Part shown: piece after piece, positions 10,338-18,575 of the stretch
Layout of the letters: each line of letters starts with the position of its first letter
Numbering within the stretch: the first letter of the stretch is position 1
Assembly: GCF_002233675.1 (NCBI RefSeq)
Contig: NZ_NMUQ01000003.1
Span: 474,671 to 538,670 of the forward strand
DNA length: 64,000 nt
Direction: 5' to 3'
From: Paenibacillus herberti
Lineage (GTDB): Bacteria; Bacillota; Bacilli; Paenibacillales; Paenibacillaceae
Program-made: the position numbers and the translations under genes
The notes under the pieces: generated by a model
What the model was told of the DNA's origin: nothing
Databases searched by the model: none
The model's input: only the letters and a program-made list of their open reading frames with translations

Positions 10338-12257
10338 ATGGAAAGCAGTGAACGGATGGAAGGAAAAGCAGGAATGAAAGTAAAAGTAGGTGTGAAAGCA
10401 GAAGCAGGTATGACTGGCTCTGTAGCACACGGGGGAGGGAACTTTTCCGCTGTTAACAGAGAAGCTATGCTCGGTAGGCTGGAAACGGAGCAATGGGATC
10501 TGCTCGTCATCGGAGGAGGTATTACCGGTGCGGGCATCGCGCTCGACGCCCAGTCGCGAGGAATGCGTGTGGCGCTTGTGGAAATGCAGGATTTTGCGGC
10601 CGGAACTTCCAGTCGATCGACGAAGCTTATCCATGGCGGTCTGCGCTACCTCAAGCAGTTAGAGGTGCGGATGGTCGCCGAGGTTGGCAGGGAGCGATCC
10701 GTAGTTTACGAGAACGGTCCGCATGTGACGACCCCGGAATGGATGCTGCTGCCGATTTACAAAGGAGGTACATTCGGCAGATGGTCCACCTCGCTTGGTC
10801 TGGCGCTGTATGATCGGTTGGCCGGCGTTAAGCTGCGGGAGCGGCGGCGGATGCTGGGAGCTGCCACGACTGCGGAGCGGGAACCGCTGCTGCGCCGGGA
10901 AGGTCTGAAGGGCGGCGGATACTATGTCGAGTACCGTACAGATGATGCCCGGCTGACGATCGAGGTGGTCAAAAAAGCAGCCGAGCTTGGCGCCCTCGCC
11001 GTGAACTATGTCAAGGCGGAGGAGTTGCTTTACGAGGACGGCAGCACCGGGGGCAGTGAGAGGGCCGGTGAGCGGACAGGGAACGTCCGAAGCAGGGATG
11101 CCCATGCTGCCGGAAAAGCTGAACTCAGCGGCCGTGCGGCCAGCGGGCGACGGCTCTGCGGCATCAAGGCTGTCGATACGATCAGCGGCAGGAGCTTCAT
11201 CATGCGTGCACGCCGTATCGTTAATGCGACCGGCCCTTGGGTCGATGGAATCCGCGAGCTGGACGGCTCCCGCAAGGGCAAAACGCTGCGTCTGACCAAA
11301 GGTATCCATCTCGTTTTTGACGGGGCGCGCTTCCCGCTGCGGCAGGCGGTCTATTTTGATACGCCGGACGGGCGGATGATGTTCGCCATCCCTCGGGATG
11401 GCAAAACTTATGTTGGTACGACCGACACTGACTACCACGGCGATGCGACCCATCCGCGGATGACAGCGGAGGACCGCAAGTATGTAATAGAGGCGGCAGC
11501 TGTTATGTTTCCAAGCCTTGCTTTGACCGAGGCTGACGTAGAGTCGAGTTGGGCAGGTGTCAGACCGTTAATCTACGAAGAAGGCAAAAGCCCATCAGAA
11601 ATATCACGGCGGGATGAGATTTTCCACTCGGAATCGGGATTATTCACGATTGCCGGCGGCAAGCTGACCGGCTATCGCAAGATGGCCGAGACGGTTACGG
11701 ACCGTGTCGCTGGGGAACTGCAGTCGGAGGGGCTCGGACCGTTCGGCCGCTGTCATACACGGACGATGCCCATCTCCGGCGGCGATGTCGGCGGAGCAGC
11801 CGGGTTCGCTGCGGCAACCGCTGCCGCAGGGGAGCGCGGTCGGCAGCTTGGCCTTGGTGCAATGGAGGCGGAGCGATTGGCCGTGCGTTATGGGAGTAAC
11901 GCGGATGCTGTACTGCAACTGCTACCATCCGACGAACGCAATAGGCGCGGAGGCGCATTGCCCGGATCTCTTAGCAGTCAAGCCGGGCCCGGCACAGTCG
12001 CCGGAAGCGGTGAGCTGCCGCGCTCGGTACATGCGGAGCTACTTTACGCCATCCGGCATGAGATGGCAGTCAAGCCGGCGGATTTTTTGATCCGCCGGAC
12101 TGGGGCGCTCTTTTTTGACCGGGCAGCCGTGATGAAATGGAAGGAACAAGTCGTCCGCATCATGGCGGAGGAGCTTGGCAGCTCGGTACGCCAGAAACAG
12201 TCTTTCCTTCAGGAGCTTGAAGTGGAGCTAAAGGCGGCCGTTGATCCGATTAACTGA
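10338..12257 (+). CDS. glpD: Aerobic glycerol-3-phosphate dehydrogenase
   Basis: FAD-dependent, membrane-associated oxidation of sn-glycerol 3-phosphate to dihydroxyacetone phosphate, the step after GlpK. The FAD Rossmann motif DLLVIGGGITGAGIALDA starts near residue 52. Other family signatures are SSRSTKLIHGGLRYL, YYVEYRTDDARLTIE, NATGPWVDGIR, LTKGIHLVFD and YVGTTDTDYHGD. ATG 10338 follows AAGGAGG by 7 nt. At 639 residues it is longer than the usual 550-570. The extra length is a Lys/Gly/Met-rich N-terminal 40 residues and a Gly/Ser/Arg-rich insert (about 232-275), neither with recognisable function. Confidence 0.93.
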   Translation: MESSERMEGKAGMKVKVGVKAEAGMTGSVAHGGGNFSAVNREAMLGRLETEQWDLLVIGGGITGAGIALDAQSRGMRVALVEMQDFAAGTSSRSTKLIHGGLRYLKQLEVRMVAEVGRERSVVYENGPHVTTPEWMLLPIYKGGTFGRWSTSLGLALYDRLAGVKLRERRRMLGAATTAEREPLLRREGLKGGGYYVEYRTDDARLTIEVVKKAAELGALAVNYVKAEELLYEDGSTGGSERAGERTGNVRSRDAHAAGKAELSGRAASGRRLCGIKAVDTISGRSFIMRARRIVNATGPWVDGIRELDGSRKGKTLRLTKGIHLVFDGARFPLRQAVYFDTPDGRMMFAIPRDGKTYVGTTDTDYHGDATHPRMTAEDRKYVIEAAAVMFPSLALTEADVESSWAGVRPLIYEEGKSPSEISRRDEIFHSESGLFTIAGGKLTGYRKMAETVTDRVAGELQSEGLGPFGRCHTRTMPISGGDVGGAAGFAAATAAAGERGRQLGLGAMEAERLAVRYGSNADAVLQLLPSDERNRRGGALPGSLSSQAGPGTVAGSGELPRSVHAELLYAIRHEMAVKPADFLIRRTGALFFDRAAVMKWKEQVVRIMAEELGSSVRQKQSFLQELEVELKAAVDPIN

Positions 12258-12287
12258 TCCAATTAGCTAGTGTTTCGCACATAAAAA

Positions 12288-12310
12288 GAGGCCCGCCTTA
12301 TAGGCGGGCC
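12288..12310 (-). terminator. Terminator of the minus-strand AraC gene
   Basis: Eight-bp GC-rich stem GGCCCGCC/GGCGGGCC with a 5-nt loop. On the minus strand it is followed by CTCTTTTTAT. It may also slow glpD readthrough on the plus strand. Confidence 0.75.
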
Positions 12311-12430
12311 CAGAGAGAATATATGAATAAGGGGGGTCTGAAAGTAAGTATAAGCCGCATAAATGAAGTCTAGCTGAAGGTAATATTACAAATAGATTAC
12401 ATCTTTGAAAATAAAGTTTCAAAGACCCGA

Positions 12431-13375
12431 CTAGCCCGAATTCGGAGGGAAGCTATGAATAAGCGGAGGCATTGACTCCGCATATTTTTTAGGTGAAAGC
12501 CCTTCCATCTTTTTAAATAACTTGCTGAAGTAGAACAGGTCGGGGATTCCTACCCCATCGGCAATTTCTTTGATCGTAAACTTATGCAATCGAAGCAATC
12601 GCTTTGCCTCCTCGATTCTCAGACCGAGCAAATATTGGGAAACGGATTGTCCTGTCGCTTGTTTGAAAAGAGAGCCAAAATATTTAGGAGAAAGATTGGC
12701 TCTTGCGGCTAACATAGGCAAATCGATTTTTTGCGTGTAATTCTGTTGCATAAATTGAACGGCTTCCAGCATCAAATCGGCATGGGAATTATGAATTCGT
12801 ATTCCTTCTTTAGTCGTCAGCTCCTGATGAACAAGCCCTAACAGTCGCAGCAGGGAGGACTTTAGCCAAATATGGGCATCGGCTCTCGACTCATTAAAGT
12901 GTAAGACCAACTCCTTGAACGCTTCATGAAACGAATGCGTTCGGCTTGGCGTCATACGCTCAGGAATATCCAAGTCCATTAATTCAGCATATGGACGGGC
13001 TTTTAGCCAATTCACATCTGGAATGATCTCTCCTTGCCTCCGGCCTAGATAGACGGAAGGGGAGAAATCGGTTGATTCACCAAGAAACATATAATCGAAG
13101 TGGACGGCAAAACAGTGCATCGGCTCCTTTTCGAATACATACATCTCATTCAGCTTATGCGGGCGTATGTACAACAAATCTCCCGGCTCCATCGGATACT
13201 TATTGTTTTCGATTCTCAGCCAGCCTGATCCGCTGACCACAAATATAAACTCATGATCATAAATATATCGTTCGTGGAGATGAGCTCCTGGATGAACGAC
13301 GACCTCGTGAATAAATCTGACATAAGGGGATAACGTTTTGTAGTCGACTCGATAGATGTTGGCCATTGCAATCAC
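12431..13375 (-). CDS. AraC family regulator divergent from the PhyH/beta-propeller operon
   Basis: Regulator of 310-314 residues (ATG at 13375 or 13366). The N-terminal cupin is typical of sugar-sensing AraC proteins (HLHERYIYDHEFIFVVSG, MEPGDLLYIRPHKLNEMY). The C-terminal double HTH reads LPMLAARANLSPKYFGSLFK and IKEIADGVGIPDLFYFSKLF, ending LSPKKYAES. It faces the oxygenase gene across a 172-bp gap holding a direct repeat (13385-13396 and 13449-13460). It therefore probably controls that pair and perhaps itself. Confidence 0.9.
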   Translation of the reverse strand: MIAMANIYRVDYKTLSPYVRFIHEVVVHPGAHLHERYIYDHEFIFVVSGSGWLRIENNKYPMEPGDLLYIRPHKLNEMYVFEKEPMHCFAVHFDYMFLGESTDFSPSVYLGRRQGEIIPDVNWLKARPYAELMDLDIPERMTPSRTHSFHEAFKELVLHFNESRADAHIWLKSSLLRLLGLVHQELTTKEGIRIHNSHADLMLEAVQFMQQNYTQKIDLPMLAARANLSPKYFGSLFKQATGQSVSQYLLGLRIEEAKRLLRLHKFTIKEIADGVGIPDLFYFSKLFKKMEGLSPKKYAESMPPLIHSFPPNSG

Positions 13376-13384
13376 ATCCTAGTC

Positions 13385-13460
13385 TTCGACTTTATTCTAA
13401 GTTGAATTAAACCATTAATCCGAGGTGGCATCAACAAGCATTTTCACATTCGACTTTATT
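13385..13460. promoter_or_regulatory. Direct repeat TTCGACTTTATT in the divergent AraC/PhyH promoter region
   Basis: Two identical 12-bp copies, TTCGACTTTATT, at 13385-13396 and 13449-13460, start to start 64 bp (about six helical turns). Same-orientation half sites upstream of an operon divergent from an AraC gene are typical of AraC-family operators. A possible -10 TATGAT lies at 13508-13513. Confidence 0.5.
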
Positions 13461-13547
13461 ACAAAAACTTCCGAATTCTCTCCATCCTCCTTTGATTAAT
13501 CACCTTGTATGATAGGGGCATATCACAAGCCAAGGAGGCTACATTGG

Positions 13548-14348
13548 ATGGGTACCCCTGCAGCACAGATTACCGATGAACAGGTTTCTTTTTATCGCGA
13601 GAATGGATTCGTCAAAGTAGAAAATATGCTTACGGGCGAAGAGCTGGAACAGCTTCGGGAGTATCTGGAGGAAGCGATGCAGGAGGATAGCGGCCGTTCT
13701 GTAAAGACCGACAAAAATGGTGGCGCTTACTTCCGGGTGTTGAATCAGAAGGTGAACACCTGGAGAGACCATGGCGGAATGGGCAAATTCAGCTTTCATG
13801 AAAAGTTTGCGAAGGCCGCGCTCGATTTGACCGGGTCCAATGAAATCCGCTTTTTCCATGACCATGGACTTTGGAAAATGCCAGGTGATTCTAAACCAAC
13901 TCCTTGGCATCAAGATACTCCCTATTGGCCGGTCAATGAGGCTGAGCGGGGCATGCTTTCCATCTGGATCGCCTTGGATGACGTCAATGAGCAAAACGGC
14001 TGCATGGCTTTTGTGCCCAAGTCGCATAAACTCGGGAAGTTAACCGGAATTAACTTTTTGGAGCCTCAAAATATATTCGATTATGTAGAGGGCGGGCAAT
14101 TGGACGATCAAAAACCTGTTGTTGTACCGCTTAAAGCAGGCAGCTGTACGTTTCATAACGGATTGACGTTCCACTATGCACATGCGAATGTGACCGACCG
14201 TCCAAGACGCGCATTAGCCATTATTTATATGCCTGATGGGATCACGTATAACGGGAATGGTCATATCGTTACGGAGGGATCGAATTTGAAGAAAGATCAG
14301 CCATTTAAAGGGCCATTATTCCCGCTGTTGGTGAAGCGCCATGCCTAA
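13548..14348 (+). CDS. Phytanoyl-CoA dioxygenase (PhyH) family Fe(II)/2-oxoglutarate oxygenase
   Basis: Non-haem iron, 2-oxoglutarate-dependent oxygenase of 266 residues; the substrate is unknown. The metal triad is visible as HQDTPYW (His-X-Asp) near residue 124 and a distal His in FHNGLTFHYAHANVT, with the 2-oxoglutarate-binding Arg in TDRPRRAL. The start at ATG 13548 is set by AAGGAGG nine nt upstream; an in-frame start at 13509 has none. It overlaps the beta-propeller gene by 8 nt. PhyH enzymes hydroxylate varied small molecules, and the sugar-type AraC neighbour suggests a carbohydrate- or osmolyte-related substrate, which is only inference. Confidence 0.9.
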   Translation: MGTPAAQITDEQVSFYRENGFVKVENMLTGEELEQLREYLEEAMQEDSGRSVKTDKNGGAYFRVLNQKVNTWRDHGGMGKFSFHEKFAKAALDLTGSNEIRFFHDHGLWKMPGDSKPTPWHQDTPYWPVNEAERGMLSIWIALDDVNEQNGCMAFVPKSHKLGKLTGINFLEPQNIFDYVEGGQLDDQKPVVVPLKAGSCTFHNGLTFHYAHANVTDRPRRALAIIYMPDGITYNGNGHIVTEGSNLKKDQPFKGPLFPLLVKRHA

Positions 14349-15258
14349 TTCAACGATCAGCCTTCATCTCGTGCCGGGTTGGGCGAAGCTTCCGGAAGAC
14401 GTTGCGCTCGGATTTACGCATGGTATCGCCGTAGATTCTCAAAAGCGAGTATTTGTTTTCAACATGAGCCAGCATGCTGTGGCCGTGTTCGATTCCTCGG
14501 GACAGTTTTTGCATTCATGGGGAAGCGATTTTGCAGCAGGGGCTCACGGCATGCATCTCCGCAAGGAAGAGGATGGCCAAGAGTACTTGTACTTAACCGA
14601 TATTTCACGCCATCTGATCGCTAAGTACACGCTGGATGGGGAAGAAGTATTTACGGTAGGCGTCCCGCCGCTTCCCGATCTCTACCCGACGCCGGGGCAT
14701 TATATGCCGACGGACATCGATGTTGCCCCGAATGGCGATATCTACGTGGTAGATGGATACGGACAGTATGCGGTTCATCGTTTTGACCGAACGGGTCGAT
14801 GGCTGCAGCACTGGGGTGGCAAGGAAGGTGCCGAGCATGTCTTACACGAGCCCCATGGATTAGGGATCGATACCCGTCCAGAGGAGCCCATCGTATACGT
14901 TGCAGACCGACGGAACCAGCGCTTCGTTGCTTTCCAACTCGATGGCACCTTTATTGAAACTTATAGCGGTGATTTCCTGCTTCCTTGCGACTTGGTTCCC
15001 TTTGGTAAAGACGGATTTATCCTGCCGGACCTGAACGGCCGAATTACGATTACGGACGGCAGCTTCCAGCATTCCGCGCATACGGGCGAAAACCCCTCCA
15101 TTTGGCAAGTTCCTGGATGGCCCGGCATCCCCCCGGACAATTGGGTGGACGGACGTTTCATCTCTCCGCATGGTTTATGTGTAGACGATGACTGTGTGTT
15201 TGTAGTTGAATGGGTGCCGCAGGGCCGAATTACGAAGTGGGAAGTAAGATGGAACTAG
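14341..15258 (+). CDS. NHL-repeat six-bladed beta-propeller protein
   Basis: 305-residue cytosolic protein without a signal peptide. It is built of NHL-like blades: HGIAVDSQKRVFVFNMSQHAV, YLYLTDISRHLIAKYTLDG, PTDIDVAPNGDIYVVDGYG, PHGLGIDTR...YVADRRNQRF, and a closing HGLCVDDDCVFVVEW. Such propellers include peptidyl-amidoglycolate-lyase-like and SMP-30/lactonase-like enzymes. The repeated histidines could bind a metal, but no catalytic set is certain. The ATG lies within the end of the dioxygenase gene (8-nt overlap), so the two products probably act together, for example oxygenation then cleavage or lactone opening of the product. Confidence 0.78.
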   Translation: MPNSTISLHLVPGWAKLPEDVALGFTHGIAVDSQKRVFVFNMSQHAVAVFDSSGQFLHSWGSDFAAGAHGMHLRKEEDGQEYLYLTDISRHLIAKYTLDGEEVFTVGVPPLPDLYPTPGHYMPTDIDVAPNGDIYVVDGYGQYAVHRFDRTGRWLQHWGGKEGAEHVLHEPHGLGIDTRPEEPIVYVADRRNQRFVAFQLDGTFIETYSGDFLLPCDLVPFGKDGFILPDLNGRITITDGSFQHSAHTGENPSIWQVPGWPGIPPDNWVDGRFISPHGLCVDDDCVFVVEWVPQGRITKWEVRWN

Positions 15259-15273
15259 TTATATAAGACTGCC

Positions 15274-15305
15274 AAGACTGCCAGATGACTCTGGCAGTCT
15301 TTTTG
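15274..15305 (+). terminator. Terminator of the PhyH/beta-propeller operon
   Basis: Eleven-bp stem AAGACTGCCAG/CTGGCAGTCTT with a 6-nt loop, followed by TTTTG. Confidence 0.88.
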
Positions 15306-15403
15306 TCGTTCTCCCAGATTGTCAAACTGGTGTAACACAACCTGATTAGACTTATCCTATGTGATCGGAAACGAGCCATGGAGAGATGGAGGCAAGATGA
15401 ATT

Positions 15404-16384
15404 ATGGATAAAACGATTTTAGTGACCGGCGGTACAGGCTCATGGGGAGTGGAGCTGGTCAAACAGCTGTTGCTGACACAACCGAAGGAAATTCGCATTT
15501 TCTCTAGAAACGAATCGCTTCAAGTACAAATGCATCGCGAAATTGGTGACCCTAGGCTGCAATTCGTGATTGGCGATATCCGGGATAAATCGGAATTAAT
15601 GATGGCTTGTTCCGATGTAGACGAAGTCTATCATTTGGCGGCGCTTAAACATGTCCCAATTTGTGAAGAACAGCCGGAGAGCGCACTTAAGACAAACGTA
15701 ATGGGGACGCAAAATGTGATTGATGCTGCCATGGAAAGCGGCGTGCGGAAAGTCATGTATGTATCTACGGACAAAGCTTCTAATCCTAATAGTACCTACG
15801 GCATGACTAAAGCATTGGGTGAAAAGCTTATTTTATCCGCCAATGTTAGGTCGGCTGGAACTACATTTGCGTGTTTCAGAAGCGGCAATGTGCTCGGTTC
15901 CGCCGGAAGTGTCATTCCTTTGTTCCAGCGGCAGCTCAAGGAAGGCCATGATCTTACTGTGACCGATCCCGGAATGACGAGGTTTTTCCTAACCTTGGGC
16001 AATGCGGTTCAAATATTGCAGGTAGCTATGGAGAGCAGCCAAGGTGGAGAAATCTATATCCCGAAAATGGGAGCATGCAATATTTCTGATCTAGCTCGGG
16101 TGATGATTGAATACTCCGGCTCCAGCATCGCCAATATCCGATATGTAGGTATTCGTCCAGGAGAGAAGCTGCATGAAACGTTGATCACGGAAACGGAAAG
16201 TAATCATGTTGTTGATCAAGATGAGCGATATTTTGTCATTATGCCCCCGTGTTCAAGCGGTGAACAGACAGTGGATGATGGACAACGCAGTGAGCTGGCC
16301 CGGCGAGGGTATCATTCGGACGATTGGAAGATGTCGCAGGAAGAGATCGGACAGTTGCTTCATCAAGGTGGGTTTTTAGCATGA
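15404..16384 (+). CDS. Nucleotide-sugar dehydratase-like SDR (CapD/PseB/UDP-GlcNAc 4,6-dehydratase type)
   Basis: Extended short-chain dehydrogenase of 326 residues. It has the NAD Rossmann motif ILVTGGTGSWG, the acidic-loop GDIRDKSEL, VYHLAALKHVP, TDKASNPNSTYGMTKALGEK and FRSGNVLGSAGSVIPLF. The MTK motif, in place of YxxxK, is typical of UDP-GlcNAc 4,6-dehydratase/5-inverting enzymes (FlaA1/PseB/CapD), as is YVGIRPGEKLHETLI near the C-terminus. It probably makes a 4-keto-6-deoxy UDP-sugar for a glycoconjugate. Its stop overlaps the next start (ATGA), so it is coupled to the MurG-like enzyme. Confidence 0.87.
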   Translation: MDKTILVTGGTGSWGVELVKQLLLTQPKEIRIFSRNESLQVQMHREIGDPRLQFVIGDIRDKSELMMACSDVDEVYHLAALKHVPICEEQPESALKTNVMGTQNVIDAAMESGVRKVMYVSTDKASNPNSTYGMTKALGEKLILSANVRSAGTTFACFRSGNVLGSAGSVIPLFQRQLKEGHDLTVTDPGMTRFFLTLGNAVQILQVAMESSQGGEIYIPKMGACNISDLARVMIEYSGSSIANIRYVGIRPGEKLHETLITETESNHVVDQDERYFVIMPPCSSGEQTVDDGQRSELARRGYHSDDWKMSQEEIGQLLHQGGFLA

Positions 16385-17481
16385 AACGAAAAATAGTCCT
16401 TACGGGAGGCGGTTCGGCCGGACATGTAACGCCGAATCTTGTCTTGATCCAGCGATTATTGGAAGAAGGCTGGGAAATCCATTATATTGGCTCCAAGCAT
16501 GGAATCGAGCGTCAATTGGTCGGTGGGCTTGATGCGGTCCAATACCATTCGGTTTCCACGGGAAAGCTGAGACGATACTGGTCTTGGGAAAATGTATCGG
16601 ATTTTTTCAAGCTTACACTCGGCATCTTACAAGCGATATTCCTTATGTTGCGGATCAAGCCGGACGCTATGTTTTCCTTGGGAGGTTTTGTGGCGGTTCC
16701 AGTTGTTATTGGCGCCCGCTACAAAAGGGTCCCGATTCTTATTTTCGAGCCTGATCTGTATCCGGGTCTAGCCAATCGGATTTCTAGCCGTTTTGCCCGA
16801 GTTATAGGTACGACCTTTGCGGGAACGTCTCAGATTTACTGGATCAACGATAACAGGACCATGCATATAGGACCTATTTTAAGAGAGGAACTGAAGCTGG
16901 GGAGCAGGGCGAGAGGCATTCAGCGACGCGGATTTGACGACGACAAGCCTATTGTTCTTATTATGGGAGGCAGCCAAGGTGCGGAACGAATTAATCGTAT
17001 CGTCAGAGAAGCACTGCCTGAACTGTTGATGAGCTATCAGGTCGTTCATATTTGCGGGGTCGGTAAAATGGATCCTTCCTACGATCGGTTTTCAGGTTAT
17101 ATACAGCTTGAATATGCCCATGCTGAGCTTCCCGATCTGATGGCAATGGCGGATATGGTTGTTTCGCGGGCCGGCTCCAATGCGATTCATGAATGGCTGC
17201 ATTTACGAAAGCCTATGCTCCTTATTCCACATGTGATCGGCGGTGCACGGACAGGCCAACTGCTGAACGCACACCATTTTCAAAACGCGGGATACGCTGA
17301 GCTTCTATATGAGGAAGAGCTGACAAAAGCGGCATTTCTGAGCGCGGTAGACGCCGTTTATCGTGACCGGAAATTATATTCGGCCCGTATGAGTAGGCAC
17401 GAGACGGATGGGGCTGCTGAAAAAGTGATGAGATTAATCGACAAAGAAGCTCGTTCGCAAAAGGCTGGGGCAACTATATGA
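16381..17481 (+). CDS. MurG-like N-acetylglucosaminyltransferase (second-copy type)
   Basis: GT28-family transferase of 366 residues, expected at the inner face of the membrane. Hallmarks are LTGGGSAGHVTPNLVLI, FSLGGFVAVPVVIGA, MGGSQGAERINRIV and VSRAGSNAIHEWL, in the order of canonical MurG. It is not in a division/cell-wall cluster here but is coupled to a CapD-like SDR, so it may glycosylate a polyprenyl-linked or lipid acceptor other than lipid I. The start is ATG 16381 in the ATGA overlap, because the upstream in-frame extension reads through the SDR gene. Whether a canonical murG exists elsewhere in the genome cannot be seen here. Confidence 0.87.
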   Translation: MKRKIVLTGGGSAGHVTPNLVLIQRLLEEGWEIHYIGSKHGIERQLVGGLDAVQYHSVSTGKLRRYWSWENVSDFFKLTLGILQAIFLMLRIKPDAMFSLGGFVAVPVVIGARYKRVPILIFEPDLYPGLANRISSRFARVIGTTFAGTSQIYWINDNRTMHIGPILREELKLGSRARGIQRRGFDDDKPIVLIMGGSQGAERINRIVREALPELLMSYQVVHICGVGKMDPSYDRFSGYIQLEYAHAELPDLMAMADMVVSRAGSNAIHEWLHLRKPMLLIPHVIGGARTGQLLNAHHFQNAGYAELLYEEELTKAAFLSAVDAVYRDRKLYSARMSRHETDGAAEKVMRLIDKEARSQKAGATI

Positions 17482-17567
17482 GCAGCAAAATACCTAAAGT
17501 TTTACTTATAACCTTTACCATTATCGTCGTGACCCTGCTAACACTTGCTTATAACGATGCCATTTAA
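17478..17567 (+). CDS. 29-residue single-pass membrane peptide coupled to the MurG-like gene
   Basis: ATG at 17478 overlaps the MurG-like stop by 4 nt (ATGA), the same coupling used between the two upstream genes. The product begins MSSKIPKVLLI, has one hydrophobic segment (residues 8-24, rich in Leu, Ile, Val, Thr) and ends YNDAI followed by TAA. It could be a small membrane subunit. It could also be a truncated signal-anchor remnant of a former third gene, since the sequence runs straight into the stop of the convergent AraC gene. No family is recognised. Confidence 0.5.
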   Translation: MSSKIPKVLLITFTIIVVTLLTLAYNDAI

Positions 17568-17571
17568 GCCG

Positions 17572-18447
17572 TTACGGCTGCTCAACTAGGTTTTTCCGTC
17601 GATAAGCGGCTGGAGTTGAAGCTGTTAAGCCCTTAAAAATTCGGTGGAAATGCGGAATGCTCATAAACCCGCATTTCTCCGCAATGTTGGCGATGCTCTC
17701 GTCGGATTCCAGCAGCAAACCTTTGGCTTGAATAATTCGTTTGGCATTCACATAATCGGTAACATTCATCCCTGTAAACTGCTTGAATACTCGTGAAAAA
17801 TGAGGCGGAGAAACAGAAGATTTCTCGGCAAATTCGACCAAGCTATACGCTAGTCCAGGCTGCGCATCTATTTCAAGCAGGGCCCTCTTAATCCAAGAGG
17901 GTCCTATTCGTTTATCCCCTGCTCTAGGGGTAAAATGACGAGCTAGATGGCGGTTCAAATGTAATAACAGTCTTCCGAGCTCAAGACGAATTGACGCCCG
18001 ATACCCTTCAAGCTGATCGGTTTGCTCCCTATGAATCCATTCCATAGAGCTTTCAACGCTTGAACGGACTGTTTCCGTCAGATCGAATTTATAATGTTTT
18101 TGGCCACGAGCGATATCGAAGCATTGCAACAGCGAGTAGGAATGATCGTAGATTTCTCCAGCGGCAAAAGCAGGCGTAAAAAAAATCGCCGTGGAAATAA
18201 TCGGATTGAGCTCATCCGGCAGGGAGCGATGTACGGTATTGCCTGGAATAATGAACAGGTCCCCGCTTTTTTTCTCATACAGCGTGTTATCTATAAAAAA
18301 GGTACCTGTTCCTTGATGGATATAAACGAGCTCAAAGTGCTCGTGGAGATGATCGGGAAGCTCATCCTCAGGATGTTTGACATGCTGATGGATGATATGA
18401 AAGGGAAATAACGGATCTCCTATAAAGGGCTTGCGGAAGGGCTCCAT
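17572..18447 (-). CDS. AraC family regulator, likely activator of the L-galactose operon
   Basis: Regulator of about 291 residues from ATG 18447, which has GGAG 9 nt upstream; in-frame starts up to 18522 would add 25 residues. The N-terminal cupin (HLHEHFELVYIHQGTGTFFI, GDLFIIPGNTVHRS) probably binds a sugar. The C-terminal HTH domain reads LVEFAEKSSVSPPHFSRVFK and IANIAEKCGFMSIPHFHRIF, ending TPAAYRRKN. It is divergent from the lactonase gene at 18576, so control of that operon in response to L-galactose or a product is the simplest inference. Its stop lies 5 bp from the 29-residue ORF end. Confidence 0.88.
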   Translation of the reverse strand: MEPFRKPFIGDPLFPFHIIHQHVKHPEDELPDHLHEHFELVYIHQGTGTFFIDNTLYEKKSGDLFIIPGNTVHRSLPDELNPIISTAIFFTPAFAAGEIYDHSYSLLQCFDIARGQKHYKFDLTETVRSSVESSMEWIHREQTDQLEGYRASIRLELGRLLLHLNRHLARHFTPRAGDKRIGPSWIKRALLEIDAQPGLAYSLVEFAEKSSVSPPHFSRVFKQFTGMNVTDYVNAKRIIQAKGLLLESDESIANIAEKCGFMSIPHFHRIFKGLTASTPAAYRRKNLVEQP

Positions 18448-18544
18448 ACGGATCATCTCCAATGAATAAGTTCGTCCCATCATAATATCAAAATAGAGTA
18501 CAAATATGAATATATAGATCATATCATTGTAAATTTTGATTATT

Positions 18545-18550
18545 TATAAT
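18545..18550 (+). promoter_or_regulatory. Candidate -10 box of the L-galactose operon
   Basis: TATAAT, 26 bp before the ATG at 18576, with no good -35 at the right distance. A strong -10 with a poor -35 fits an activator-dependent promoter next to the divergent AraC gene. The surrounding 18480-18550 is very AT-rich. Confidence 0.35.
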
Positions 18551-18575
18551 GAGATTAACAGAAGGAGGAATGGAG

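Noticed and set aside
12393..12414. CTTTGAAA/TTTCAAAG palindrome as a terminator
   Set aside because: No T-tract follows on either strand; the stem at 12288-12310 serves as the AraC terminator.
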